Source: Pollenia angustigena (Eukaryota; Arthropoda; Insecta; Diptera; Polleniidae). From it: a stretch of 64,000 nt of DNA. The stretch covers positions 108,649,284 to 108,713,283 of the forward strand of contig OV884057.1 of the NCBI GenBank assembly GCA_930367215.1, in the 5' to 3' direction. Within the stretch, counting starts at the first letter, position 1; every line of letters begins with the position of its first letter. Shown here in pieces: positions 43,835 to 54,838 of this stretch. The notes under the pieces were generated by a model. That model did no database searches and was not told where the DNA came from. It worked only from the letters and a program-made list of their open reading frames with translations. Both the position numbers and the translations under genes were made by a program.

Positions 43835-46802
43835 ATGATAAAAAACCTTAAAGTATATAGAAAAAATCACTCGGTTCAAAATAAATCTCGGTACTTACAT
43901 TCAAGAATGAAATTTCTCAAGGTTTGTAAGTCCAAAAAACTTGAGTTATATGAACAACACTTGAAGCAATTAAATACAGTTAGAAGCAGCAGTAATTGGT
44001 GGGAGCTGTCTAATTCTATGAAAACTCGTTCCTTTTCAACTAATAATAAATTAAATGCAGATGTATTTCTTCCACATTTCAGCAATATATTGCAAAGTAA
44101 TGAGGAAACTCATTGCATAAGCTGGGTTATGCCATATGTTATTGATGCCATGTTGGACTCTCCCATGTATACAATTGTAAAAGCACTAAAGCAAAATAAA
44201 GCCCCTGGTCAGGATGGTATAAGTTTTGAGTTCTACAAGCATGCACCGGTTTGTTTTCTGAAGGAAATATTAAGTATATTTAATAAAATGTTTCTTTATG
44301 AGCAAATTCCAAAAAGTTTCCGCAAATCAATTTTAATACCGCTCTTCAAAAAGGGTGATCCAAAACTGCCAGCTAATTATCGTGGCCTGTCATTGATTGA
44401 CACCATATGAAAAATATTTAATTCCATTTTACTAAACAGATTAACGTTCTGGATTGACAGCAATAATATTTTGAATGAATACCAATCTGGTTTCAGAAAG
44501 AATTGTGCCACTCTAGATAATATATTTAATCTTACAAATATCGTATATATAAACAAGGCAGCTGTTAAAAAAAAACATACGCATTTTTTGTAGACTTTTC
44601 ATGTGCCCTTGATACTATTCCTCGGAATATCTTATTCAACAAGCTTTCAAGTATGGGACTTTCTTCCAAAATTATAAGAATATTGCAAAGTACCTATAAG
44701 GAGACTGAAAGCCGAATTTGGGATGGTAACTCATACTCTGACACATTTACTGTTGATTTAGGGGTAAAACAAGGTTGTATTCTAAGTCCAATATTATTTT
44801 CACTGTATACTAACGATTTAGCTGATGAATTGCCAGGTGGTGTTAACGATGCTGGAGTTAACGTTAAGATTTTGCTTTATGCTGATAATATCGTTATTTT
44901 ATCTGACACGGCAACCGGATTACAACGGATGATTGACAAACTTTGTAAGTATTGTTTAGTGTGGTGTCTTAGAGTAAATCTGTGCCCATGTTCTGTAACT
45001 CTCGCGTCGAGAAAGTTTTCGATTGAAATGTGTGAAATGAAACAAAAATGCCATAAATTGAAACAAACAGCTGTTTTTCTCGCTCAACTGTGTCTGTAAC
45101 TTTTTTGGCGAGTACAAGCTGTCACGTAAGGAAATTACTCGCCAATTTACAGAAAAAGTGTGTCTGTTACATTTTGTTGAGAAAAGTTCCCGCTTTGAAC
45201 TGTCAAATAAACTCACGAATAAAAATGAGGCGAGAAAAAATTTTACACTAAAAAACAATTAAAAATGCAAAATGCAAAGAATAATAATAATAATATTTTG
45301 TTCTTGGCACATTTTTCATTGTTTTATTATTTTGCTTTTAAAATTTTAATAAAATATACGAATGTCTTCAAAGCTCGTTTGCAAACAACAAACATTAAAG
45401 TCGCTCTTTACACAATTTGGTATAGCTGACGGTTGTATTTTCGCCGCCGTCGTTGAAAAATGTTAAATTTTGGTCGCCGTCAACAATATGTGTTACTGGC
45501 GTTCTGAACGTCTGCAATATCACATCGGCTTCGAATGCAATATTTTGACATTTATAACGTAACGACGTAATCTCTTTTGATAGTTTTCGACATGAGTTAC
45601 AGACACACATTTTTCTCACTTTTCGAGAAACGATGGAATATTTTGTTTCACATCTTTTCGATGCAAAAAGTTCTCACTAAAGTTACAGAACATGGGTACT
45701 GGACGAGAATAAAATAGTTATTTTCCGTACCGGTACTAGAGTTTCCTCGGGCTTGAACTGGAAATATGGTCAGAACAATATCGAGATAGTAAACAGTTAT
45801 AAATATCTTGGTGTTGATATTACATATAATTTATCTTTCAAAAAACACTTAAGTAACAAATGACCATCAGCAAAACTGGCTATCAATTCCACTTGGTCCA
45901 AGTATATTAATAATCCATGTACATATGTATATCTAAAAACAATAAACTTAGAATATTTCATGCTGCGTCGAGATCAATCATGTTCTACGCTGCACAAGTT
46001 TGAGGTTTTAAAAAATACGATGAAGTTGAGAAGCTATTTAGATTTTTTATTAAAAATATGCTATATTTACCCAATACAACACCCAACTACATGCTTTCTC
46101 TGGAAACAGGACTTGATGCATTATACCTCGCCACTCGAAAGTTACATTTTTCTTATATTAATAAAGTTCTCAGTATGAATCCAAACAGATTACCTCGAAT
46201 TCTAGCAAATTATATCATTTCTAACAAGCTCTATTGGGCTGCAGAGTGGGATAACTTAAAACAAAAATTACAAATTTTGCCTGATAATACAAACAATATA
46301 ATAACAAGTCATAATTGGGAGATATTAAATCGTTTGAGAGTAAGGGAAAAGGAAGAATATATATCCGCTGCAATTGGTTCACAGTTTCACGATCTTTAAT
46401 GTCACTCCCATGTTAACAAGAGATTTTTCGTCACGGTGTACTACTAGTTTGGTAATAAAAGCTAGAGGTGGCTTGCTAGACATAAATGCAAGGGCATTTC
46501 GTAATAACACAATTGGTATATGCACAATATGTAATTTAGACGTATCTGAAAATACATTCCATATTATCGGTGTGTGTCCAATTTATAATACGTACAGATT
46601 GCAATATTTCGGTAAAACTCGTCTTGAGGAAAATGAAGTTATACGTATGCTAAATGCCACCAATTTTTACTCTTTGTGTAAATATCTTGAGATAAGTTTA
46701 ATGTATAGAAAGTTATTAATGAACGAATTTGATCTGGAGGGCTCAGAGCTGAAGCGAACCAAGTCAAAACAGAAAATTCGAAAATATATTGAGTTTGAGT
46801 AA
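43835..46802 (+). pseudogene. LINE reverse transcriptase and C-terminal domain, broken
   Basis: Motifs appear in family order: NKAPGQDGISFEFYKH, LIPLFKKGDPKLPANYRGLS, SGFRKNCATLDNIF, FVDFSCALDTIP (motif A), LGVKQGCILSPILFSLYTND (motif B) and LLYADN at about 44875-44892 (motif C). The expected YADD is YADN here, so the second catalytic aspartate is lost. A C-terminal CTICN...HIIGVC zinc-finger-like motif lies at about 46520-46575. Stops occur at 44408 and 45861, among others, and frames shift at about 46060 and 46390. The clade cannot be fixed from sight; it is clearly not the jockey copy. Confidence 0.88.
44983..45698. mobile_element. TIR element TRCCCATGTTCTGTAACT, TSD CTG
   Basis: The ends TGCCCATGTTCTGTAACT and (reverse complement) TACCCATGTTCTGTAACT are flanked by CTG at 44980-44982 and 45699-45701. 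Excision restores the LINE frame. A 3-bp CWG target suggests PIF/Harbinger; no transposase. Confidence 0.82.
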
Positions 46803-47070
46803 GTAAATTGCCATTAATTACTGGAGCCACTGACTTGGGTTTATTACCGTTATCTTAGGAATGAAACTGTTTTTGATTTACCCCATTACAGAACTGGATT
46901 GAGTTAAAATTTGCGGAGATTTTCGCACCAGATTTGAAATACATATACGTGATATATTTTATGAATTGGTTCGGTTCAGCTCTGAGCCCTCCATATGTAA
47001 TTCGTTTTAGTATTATATGAACTTATAAACTTTTGAATATAATTAAAAAATTAAAAACATTAATTTATCA

Positions 47071-47274
47071 GGCATGTTCTGAAAATCACTTTTACTCAAA
47101 TCACGCGATTTCAAATCACATGTGCCTACTAAAATCACGCGTGTTTTGGTGTGATCTTCATTTGCCGAAAGCACACTGTGAAACACAAAACTGAATGACT
47201 TATAGAACACCACAAAATCACACGTGTGATTTCAAAAGCACGTGATTTGAAAACACGTGATTTTCAGAACAGGC
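47071..47274. mobile_element. MITE GGCMTGTTCTGAAAATCAC with CACGTG-type repeats
   Basis: The inverted ends GGCATGTTCTGAAAATCAC / GTGATTTTCAGAACAGGCC enclose many ATCACGYG/CACGTGAT motifs. No target duplication is settled. A second, left-truncated copy is produced by the tandem duplication. Confidence 0.65.
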
Positions 47275-47984
47275 CCGTATATTAAGAATAGTAGTAAAAG
47301 GCTAATCTGGCACACAACAATTATGTTATGCCACATATAGATAAATAATTGTTTTTGTAAATTAACTGAATATGTACATAGAAAATATTTATATCTATTA
47401 ATAAATAAAAAATAATAAAAAATGGTAATATTGCTCTATATTGAAATGTTTCAGCCATTTTTAGTCCAATATACGGAACATAATCACCCCTATCGTGAAT
47501 AACAAGTGGAATTTTTGTTCCCATGAAGTTTTCATTCCCCTCAAGGGAAATCACATGTGCCTACTAAAATCACGCGTGTTTTGGTGTGAACTTCATTTGC
47601 CGAAAGCACACTGTGAAACACAAAACTGAATGACTTATAGAACACCACAAAATCACACGTGTGATTTCAAAAGCACGTGATTTGAAAACACGTGATTTTC
47701 AGAACAGGCCCGTATATTAAGAATAGTAGTAAAAGGCTAATCTGGCACACAACAATTATGTTATGCCACATATAGATAAATAATTGTTTTTGTAAATTAA
47801 CTGAATATGTACATAGAAAATATTTATATCTATTAATAAATAAAAAATAATAAAAAATGGTAATATTGCTCTATATTGAAATGTTTCAGCCATTTTTAGT
47901 CCAATATACGGAACATAATCACCCCTATCGTGAATAACAAGTGGAATTTTTGTTCCCATGAAGTTTTCATTCCCCTCAAGGGAA
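47115..47984 (+). repeat. 435-bp tandem duplication
   Basis: Positions 47115-47549 and 47550-47984 are almost identical (one difference seen: GTGATCTTC / GTGAACTTC). The break falls inside the MITE, so copy 2 lacks its first about 44 bp. The paired minus-strand frames at 47321-47554 and 47756-47959 merely reflect this duplication. Confidence 0.95.
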
Positions 47985-48316
47985 AAAAGCCATCGTGAAA
48001 CTCATGTGAAAAATTGTTCACGCTATCAGTTCCAGTGAATGTAAAAAACTGAAGAAAGATTAAAAAAAAAATAAAATCAATGAAATTTTTGTTAAAAAAT
48101 ATACACGTAGATGTATATTTTAAAGGAAAATTTAAATAATAAAGCAAATTGTTAGGATTAGAGGGATAGTTTGATTTTAACATCAGTTTTTTGCACTTTT
48201 TATATTTTATGTAGTAAAATATTTTCCAAAATTCTTCACAAATCCGCAGGCAATCGTAGTTAGTGCGTACATATTCTGTTCCCCAGCAAAAAGAAAGTGA
48301 CAAAATCTACCTACAT

Positions 48317-48553
48317 ATCTGTGGCTTGGTGCTAAAAGGGCCAATGTCAAAATATTTACTTTTGAGAAATTTTATGTTAAATTGTTTTTAGAGAAGAGTT
48401 CTTACTGAAATTTGCTAGCAAACCCCTTATGAAGCTGTGCTTGGCTAAAAACATTGGCTGTTTCATCAAATGTTAAGAGAAAACACCTAACGCAACGATT
48501 AACTCAGAACAGAAAAATATTGACATTGGCCCTTTTAGCACCAAGCCACAGAT
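48317..48553. mobile_element. MITE TCTGTGGCTTGGTGCTAAAA
   Basis: Inverted ends of about 40 bp (TCTGTGGCTTGGTGCTAAAA, then GGGCCAATGTCAAAATATT). The exact duplication is unclear. Non-coding. Confidence 0.7.
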
Positions 48554-48860
48554 GTATAAAACAGGTTGTGTGTATGTATGTATGTAACGTATGGACTACA
48601 AAACGGCTGGGCCGATATTGATGAAATTTCCAGGGAATCTTCAGAATATTCTAGCGGGTGACACTATGAAGTCAAAATCGATTTAGCAAATTTTTCTTTC
48701 AAATGTTCGTATTATCCATTTTAAGTTTTCATCGAAATAAAAATGTACCACGCCTACTTTTACGCCCACTTTTTCTATTAAGCGCATACTTGAAAACGGC
48801 TTGACCGATTTGGATGATTTTTTCTTTCAAATGATCGCCATGGTCAAACTTAGGTTTTAC

Positions 48861-51322
48861 CAGGCGCGGATCCAGCTCGAGCCTTAGGGGGGGGAATTTT
48901 GTATGATACAAAAAAGTCAAAAATTTGTCTTTGAAAGTTTATTAAAAACATTATGTGTATTAGGGCAAGTACTTTTTGCAATTTTTGCGAATATCAAATT
49001 CTTCATCGCATAGCCGTATAGACCGTAAGAAAATTTTAAGAAATTTTGTATTACTTTTTCGCGATCGTGAAGAAAGTTTCCGCACCAAACGCGATAAAGT
49101 TTTGAACTTAAATTTTCTCCTTACTATACAAAATTAACATTTAATTACAAAATTTTAAGTATTTTCTAATAGTTTCATGAATATAACAAGATCCTACCAT
49201 TTGGAAGAAGGGCGCAAAAAATAAATCGCGACTCTATTTCGCGGTTTTTTTTATAAACTAAATTTTAATGGCAAATGATAGATGTTGTGATAGATGAGTT
49301 GTTTAGCGGGTATATGAAACAGTGATAATTTTCAGAAGCGCAGTAATATATGCGCGGAACAAGCTATTAAAGTTGCACAAGATATTTTTCCATTATGTAA
49401 ATCAGCTCGCACTTTAAACTTAAAATTTATTTCATTAAACCCAAAAAAAATAGCCTCACATTTCTGTTATCAGTTGCTTATTTTATGTATTTATGCCTGT
49501 ATTCATAAAAATATTTTAAATTTAATAAAGGCTTGAAACCAAATTTTCTAAGAAAATTTACCTTAATAAACATTTTTGTCCAAAAAAAGTTATCACCCTA
49601 ATTAAAAAAACTCAACAAAAAGCTTAAATAAAATATAAGATCAGTTCAATATACATTAATCTTTTTAAATAAGCAATTTAGGATTTCCTTGTGAGGCAAA
49701 TTTAGACAGTACAGTCTATCTACTGTCATTGTTTATCTGAGCCATGTTTTTATTCGACGAAGGGTAGGAAATGGCCTCCCGCTCTTAGCTTTACTGATGA
49801 GCATTGTAACGAAAATTTCAACTATATTTTTCTTAGATTTGAGAAGATATCTTCATCACAGTTTATTTAAGCATCTACAACGTTATCTGATAGATCAGGC
49901 TCAAGTTTAGATCTTAGTAGGTGTTTATCTCTTTTATCAAATAGAATCAGCTCATCAGCTAGTTGTGGTTTTAACAGTTTTGTATCTGTATATGACTTGA
50001 TTACACTTTGAGGTAGAAGTTTAGGTATGTTCAATACATTTAGGAAAGTTGTCTTGAGATCTTCTAAAAAAATTCAATACGAGGAACATTTTGAAGGTAA
50101 TTATTTCGTTAAAATCTTGTCTTTTCGATTGGAACCTCGATTTAAACGCAAATAACTTTAACTTTTTGAAAAATCGCTTTAAATTGTTTTTCGTCTCTTA
50201 TTCTTTTCTCTTCAAGGCAGATGATAAAAGTTTTGATAAAGCTTGATCCTTTTTGAAGATCTATATCGGCGCTTTTGTAAAATGATACTAAGCGGCTGTG
50301 TTACAATAAGTCTCACACTTAATATGTATATTCCGCAAATAAATTCAAAATTACTAAGTGAGTTCCTTAATATAAAGGTAGAGATACTACCTTTCCACTC
50401 AGATATTTTTTCCAAAGCTTCTACTATATGCTGTACACTTGTTGCAAAGACGCATAATGAAGAGAGTTTGGCTCCCAAATACTTTGCTAAAACTGTTTTT
50501 CGCTTGGGATGATTATGTTTAAAAAATTTTGGCGCTTCTTTAACAAATGATACAGCTTTTTGTATTAATGGCACTTTATTGCTTTTAGAAATTGAATTGT
50601 TCGATTTATGGGAATAGCAAGGCGTTTGTTTCGCATTTGTCGCTTTTCGAGAAATTTTGAACAGCTCCATTTTCTGCTGATATCAGAGGACACCCATTTG
50701 TTCCATCTCCTACACAATTTTTTAGGTCAAGACAAAAATTTGTCAAAGCTTTAAGAACTAATGATGATAGTGCCTTCGCATCAATTGATACATCAATGTC
50801 ATCAATATCTTTTGAAGCCTCTTCAAATGCGTTTACAACAAAGCCAAAAATTCTTCCCTAACAACTTTTTGTTGTATGTTGAAATATTTTAAAGATAAGG
50901 AAATCTGGCTTTTCCCCGACAAATCCGTGCTTTCGTCAAAAATTATCGAATAGAATTTTGATTCATATAACACATACATACATAAATATGGCATTTACTA
51001 AGGCTTTTTAAAAATTCAACCGCACGCATTATCAAGTCAAACTTTTACTATTTGGATATAGATGGCACCTGCTGGGATTGAATGTAGAATAATAAGTAAT
51101 TGAATACGGTAAACTAGATGTTTCTTTGGAAATATCTAATAAATAACTATTAGATTTCATTAAAAAAAACAAAAAAGACGTTGCTAGGATTTCCAAAAAT
51201 TTTTTACATTAAAAAAAATATTATTATTGGGAATTCTTGTATTATCGAAATTAACAAAACATATTTTTATAATTTACGGGGGGGGAATTTCCTTATTTCC
51301 CCCCCCCCTGAATCCGCACCTG
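48861..51322 (-). mobile_element. hAT transposon with degenerate transposase, TSD GGTTTTAC
   Basis: The ends CAGGCGCGGATCCAG and (reverse complement) CAGGTGCGGATTCAG have exact GGTTTTAC flanks (48853-48860, 51323-51330). Length is 2462 bp. Transposase remnants are on the minus strand, so it descends from a coding element. Confidence 0.9.
50212..50900 (-). pseudogene. hAT transposase fragment (ZMYM1/P52rIPK-like type)
   Basis: Just upstream a broken frame (about 50765-50640) reads ALTNFCLDLKNCVGDGTNG, the usual 'LDL.NC.GQ.YDGA' block in decayed form. The 152-codon frame 50670-50212 includes AKYLGAKLSSLC, HIVEALEKISEWKGS and LSNFEFICGIYILSVRLIVT followed by QPLSIILQ. This matches the helical region of hAT transposases where TRW.ER, 'LEAL..IS.W' and 'FEFI..LY.L...L..T.PLS..LQ' occur. 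The TRW motif and the catalytic Glu region are not intact. Function lost. Confidence 0.72.
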
Positions 51323-51530
51323 GGTTTTACGGAAAGAAAATTTTGCCCCGCCCATTTTTACACCCACTTTTTTCGATTTAGCTAAAATCAAAAAACGGGT
51401 CCAATGATTTGACTAATTTTTCTTTTAAATGTTCGTATTAATCCATTTTACTTTTACGCCCACTTGTGCTATTAAGCCCATAACTGGAGAACGGCTTATT
51501 TTTCATGGGAGTTTTTCATGATCGCAAATA

Positions 51531-52465
51531 TGTGAAAAGGGAAAAAATTGCCAAGGAAACATTATTCACGATAGGGGTGAATAATTTTCTATTAAAGCTA
51601 AGCACGGGATTGTTTTTTAACTCACGACACGAACGCTCACGAATATAATATTTCTGATCACGCACTTTCACGAAAATTCTTTTATATAAAGAAATTAATT
51701 TTCTGTTCTGTAAAAGTGTATTAATTTTGTTGACCTTTTTTAACTACGCACGAAGGATTTTACAATGAATTTGCCCATTTTGGTACCCTACATTACAATT
51801 TTTCGTAATTTTTCCATAAATTTTTTAAATAATTTTTAAATTTACTCTTCTGTCAAAAAAAAGTTAAACTAGTGTATTTTCATAGAACAATGTACTACAT
51901 GCAAAATATTTTGACGCGTTTGCGCCAGAAAGTTGATTAACTTTGAACTTTTTAACGCGTTGTGTATTTTTGACAAGTAATCAGCTGACAATAAAAAGAA
52001 TAATTTAACAAATTTGTGAATCATGAAAGAAAAACTTATTGAAGAGCTTAAAAAACATACAATATTTATATAAAAAGAGTAAATTTAATAAAATAATAAC
52101 AATATCTTGATATACTTTCGAACCCGTTTTTAATGCAAAAATAAGTAAACAAATAAAAAACAGCTGACAGGATTGGCTTTTGTAACGCGTGTTGTGTAAC
52201 TTGCAATTTTTTATGCGCTAAAGTTTTTAAACGCACGATACTCGTCGACGAACTAACGCAACTTCCACCTTTACCGTTCCTGAGTTATACCGGTTCTCAG
52301 ATTTGTACCCAGTTTATGATATGATTACTACCCTGTCGGATTTTTATAAGCTGGCTCAACATAAAGTTGACTTTTTGCTAAATAATTTTCAACTGACTTC
52401 AAAACTAACTTCATTCATGATACAGTTGTGAGTCAATAGTTATTTTTTTTTTTTTTTTTTTGTAT
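51531..52465. other. Unassigned AT-rich sequence
   Basis: No frame or TIR pair was supported. A T-run lies at about 52442-52460. Confidence 0.4.
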
Positions 52466-52467
52466 GA

Positions 52468-52975
52468 CTGTATATTTCTCGAAATCCCGGGATTTTTCGG
52501 GATATATTTTTAATAATCCCGGGATTTTTAATATATCAACTTTTGTGTACAAAAATGTTCGTTTTTATTGAATTTTTATACTCTGGGTGTGTGTGAAACG
52601 GTAGCAAAGTTCTATGGTGACTTAAAATTATCAAAAATTTCTACGCTAATGTCAAAATTTATATTAGCACCCAGGGCTAGTGAAATTTTATTCACCTCAA
52701 CAGTGTCAAAAATTTACTTCCATGAGTACTTTGCTACCGTTTCACACACACGCTCTATACAAAAAAAAAAATTATTAAAAATTATATTTCAGTTGTATTT
52801 TTTATTTTTATAATTCGTATTTTTCTTTTTTTTAAATATATGTTATAAAAAGTGTTGTTTATTTAAAAAAAATCCGGAAAAATCCCGGTATCCAGAAATC
52901 TCGGAATTTCGGGATCGGGATTTCAAAATCCCTAATTCCGGGATTTTCTAAAATCAATCCCGATTGGCATCCCTA
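52468..52975. mobile_element. Copy of the TAGGGATGCC hAT MITE, left end lost, with nested MITE
   Basis: It ends GATTGGCATCCCTA at 52975 and shares AATATATCAACTTTTGTGTA and other blocks with 60192-60523. A 168-bp insertion interrupts it at 52585-52752. Confidence 0.75.
52585..52752. mobile_element. MITE GGTGTGTGTGAAACGGTAGC, TSD CTCT
   Basis: The inverted ends GTGTGTGTGAAACGGTAGCA / TGCTACCGTTTCACACACAC are flanked by CTCT (52581-52584, 52753-52756). The intact relative at about 60308-60318 keeps a single CTCT (TATACTCTATAC). Confidence 0.82.
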
Positions 52976-54496
52976 CTTAAGACCCCTTCGCCTTACGTCA
53001 AAGATATATACTTCATGGGATCTTAAATTAATATTTAAAAGATTCACACTAAGTATACCTTTTTACTCCACTGCTGGTAGAGGTATTTATCCTTCATGCT
53101 GAATTTATTAAACGGTGAATTTGTTTCAAAATTACTATGTACTTCGTAATGTTTAGCTTTGCTTTTTCCTAAGACTTCGATACTTTAAGCCTAATAGCAG
53201 AAGCAGAATCAATATTTTTATGATCCTATTGGCATCATCTTAATTGTCTTAAAATAACTTTAATCTTAAATGTTTTTCGTATTTGTTATACAACACTATG
53301 CCACAAAAAAATTAACCTCAAAAATTATATATTTTCTAAACTAAATTGGGGCTGCTGAACACGGTGGTTACCCAGATTTGTCAATAAGACATGGACTCGA
53401 AGCGTATTTTATTTTAAAATTACAATTAAAATTATTTATTATTCGGTGAGCTAGTTGAATGGAGGAATGATATTTGCATGAATATTAAACTATGATTCAA
53501 AGCGCACTTTATGATTTATATCATGACTTTAGCTTGTCAAAAGAGAGCTCGCTTTATGTTTGAAAGAAAGAGGATTTTTAGACACAGAGATACGCGTTAT
53601 GTTACTATCGAAATCGCTCCGAGATATATGGAGGTACCTATTTCCAAATATGATGGAAGACTTTTATGCCATAGGTTTATATCAAATAAATAAAAAAATC
53701 AGTATTAAATGGGTATCCTGTAATTACAGGAGCACACATGTCATTGAAACAGCGTCTTCTTTAACACTTTTTAGACTTGTTTAACAAACAAGGTGAAGGA
53801 TTTCACAGAGGTCTTGCAGTAATGGAAAAGCATTATCAGCGCCATTGGGATCAGACCATAATGGGTAAATACCGCTGGATGCATATTCGTCATCGTGAAA
53901 CGTCATCGCAACATAAAAGAATAAATTGTCCCTTAACACTTAATTCAATCACCACAACCAAGAAAGAAAAAATTTTTTTCTTTTAAATTTAAATTTGGAT
54001 GTTTTTGCTAATTATATTGAACCTTTCTCATTTTTTGTCCGATGTTAACCATTTTGTTACAAATATGTTTGGAACAAAATTGTCTTTAAGATATGGGTTT
54101 AAAAATAAGAAAAAAATGGAAGAACTGAAAACGTTAAATTTTAAATCAACTTAGAAAAAATCAATTTGTTTCCAATCTTAAGGCAACTCAGAGAATTTTT
54201 GTCCGATTAACACAGTATAGATATCTGCTGAAAAAGGAAATAACAGTGTAACAGTGTAAAGTTTTCGTAATTAAAAAAATCAATTCTCAAGCTTTTGGAC
54301 ACATCCTTAAGAACTGCCAAAAAAAACTGGTTTTTCGCGTAAATCTAGAAAACGCTTCAGCAGCTCCGATTTATCTTAGAAAACATCTTATTCTTGAGGT
54401 TATGGCAAGAAGTTAAAAATTTGTGAACCAGTGTAATAGATACTAGATTTAGTTATTTTAAGCATACAAGCTAGTAAGAAATATATAAGTTTCATT
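52976..54496. other. Intergenic sequence with an unrecognised frame cluster
   Basis: The overlapping frames 53511-53693, 53560-53784 and 53777-53986 might be pieces of one decayed coding region. The last contains EGFHRGLAVMEKHYQRHWDQ, which is compositionally protein-like (Trp, His, Met), but I cannot name it. Confidence 0.3.
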
Positions 54497-54775
54497 CACT
54501 GAAAAAATTTTCTTCATAGATCCAATGAAATTTACATTAAAATTCAACCTATGTAACCCTTCATTGGATTAATGAAATGTTTCATAAAATCAATGAACAT
54601 TTTGCATTAGTTTAATGACAAACGTTTATTTTATCCATTTTTTCAATGAGGACTCATAAAATCAATGAAAATTTTGTCATTGATTTTATTAATCCTTCAT
54701 TAATCCAATGAAGGGTTACATAGGTTGAATTTTAATTTAAATTTCATTGGATCTGTGAAGAAAATTTTTTCAGTG
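54497..54775. mobile_element. TIR element CACTGAAAAAATTTTCTTC, short copy
   Basis: The inverted ends CACTGAAAAAATTTTCTTC / GAAGAAAATTTTTTCAGTG enclose repeated AATGAA/TTCATT motifs. It is the short relative of 9500-10358. Confidence 0.8.
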
Positions 54776-54838
54776 TTGGAGAAATAAGTAAAAAAATGTT
54801 TTGGGAGGGAATCCCTGGATCCCGGGAATATGTTTTTA

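Larger units (their letters stand above)
42190..47065 (+). mobile_element. Second LINE (non-jockey), degenerate, split by two DNA transposons
   Basis: The order is endonuclease, RT, C-terminal CCHC, then a 3' UTR fading into A-rich sequence near 47065. ORF1 is not seen. The insertions at 43247-43690 and 44983-45698 have clear target duplications, and removing the second restores the frame (VNL joined to DENKIVIFRTG). Stops and frameshifts elsewhere make it inactive. Confidence 0.85.
48560..51530 (+). repeat. Dispersed repeat (ACGGCTKGRCCGAT type) interrupted by a hAT element
   Basis: The text at 48600-48860 (GGACTACAAAACGGCTGGGC, CTTTTACGCCCACTTTTTCT) recurs in diverged form at 51340-51510 after the hAT insertion. 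Termini are not defined; it resembles non-autonomous Helitron-type dispersed repeats but this is unproven. Confidence 0.5.

Noticed and set aside
47321..47959. Two identical minus-strand proteins as a duplicated gene
   Set aside because: They arise from the 435-bp tandem duplication of repeat DNA and resemble no protein family.
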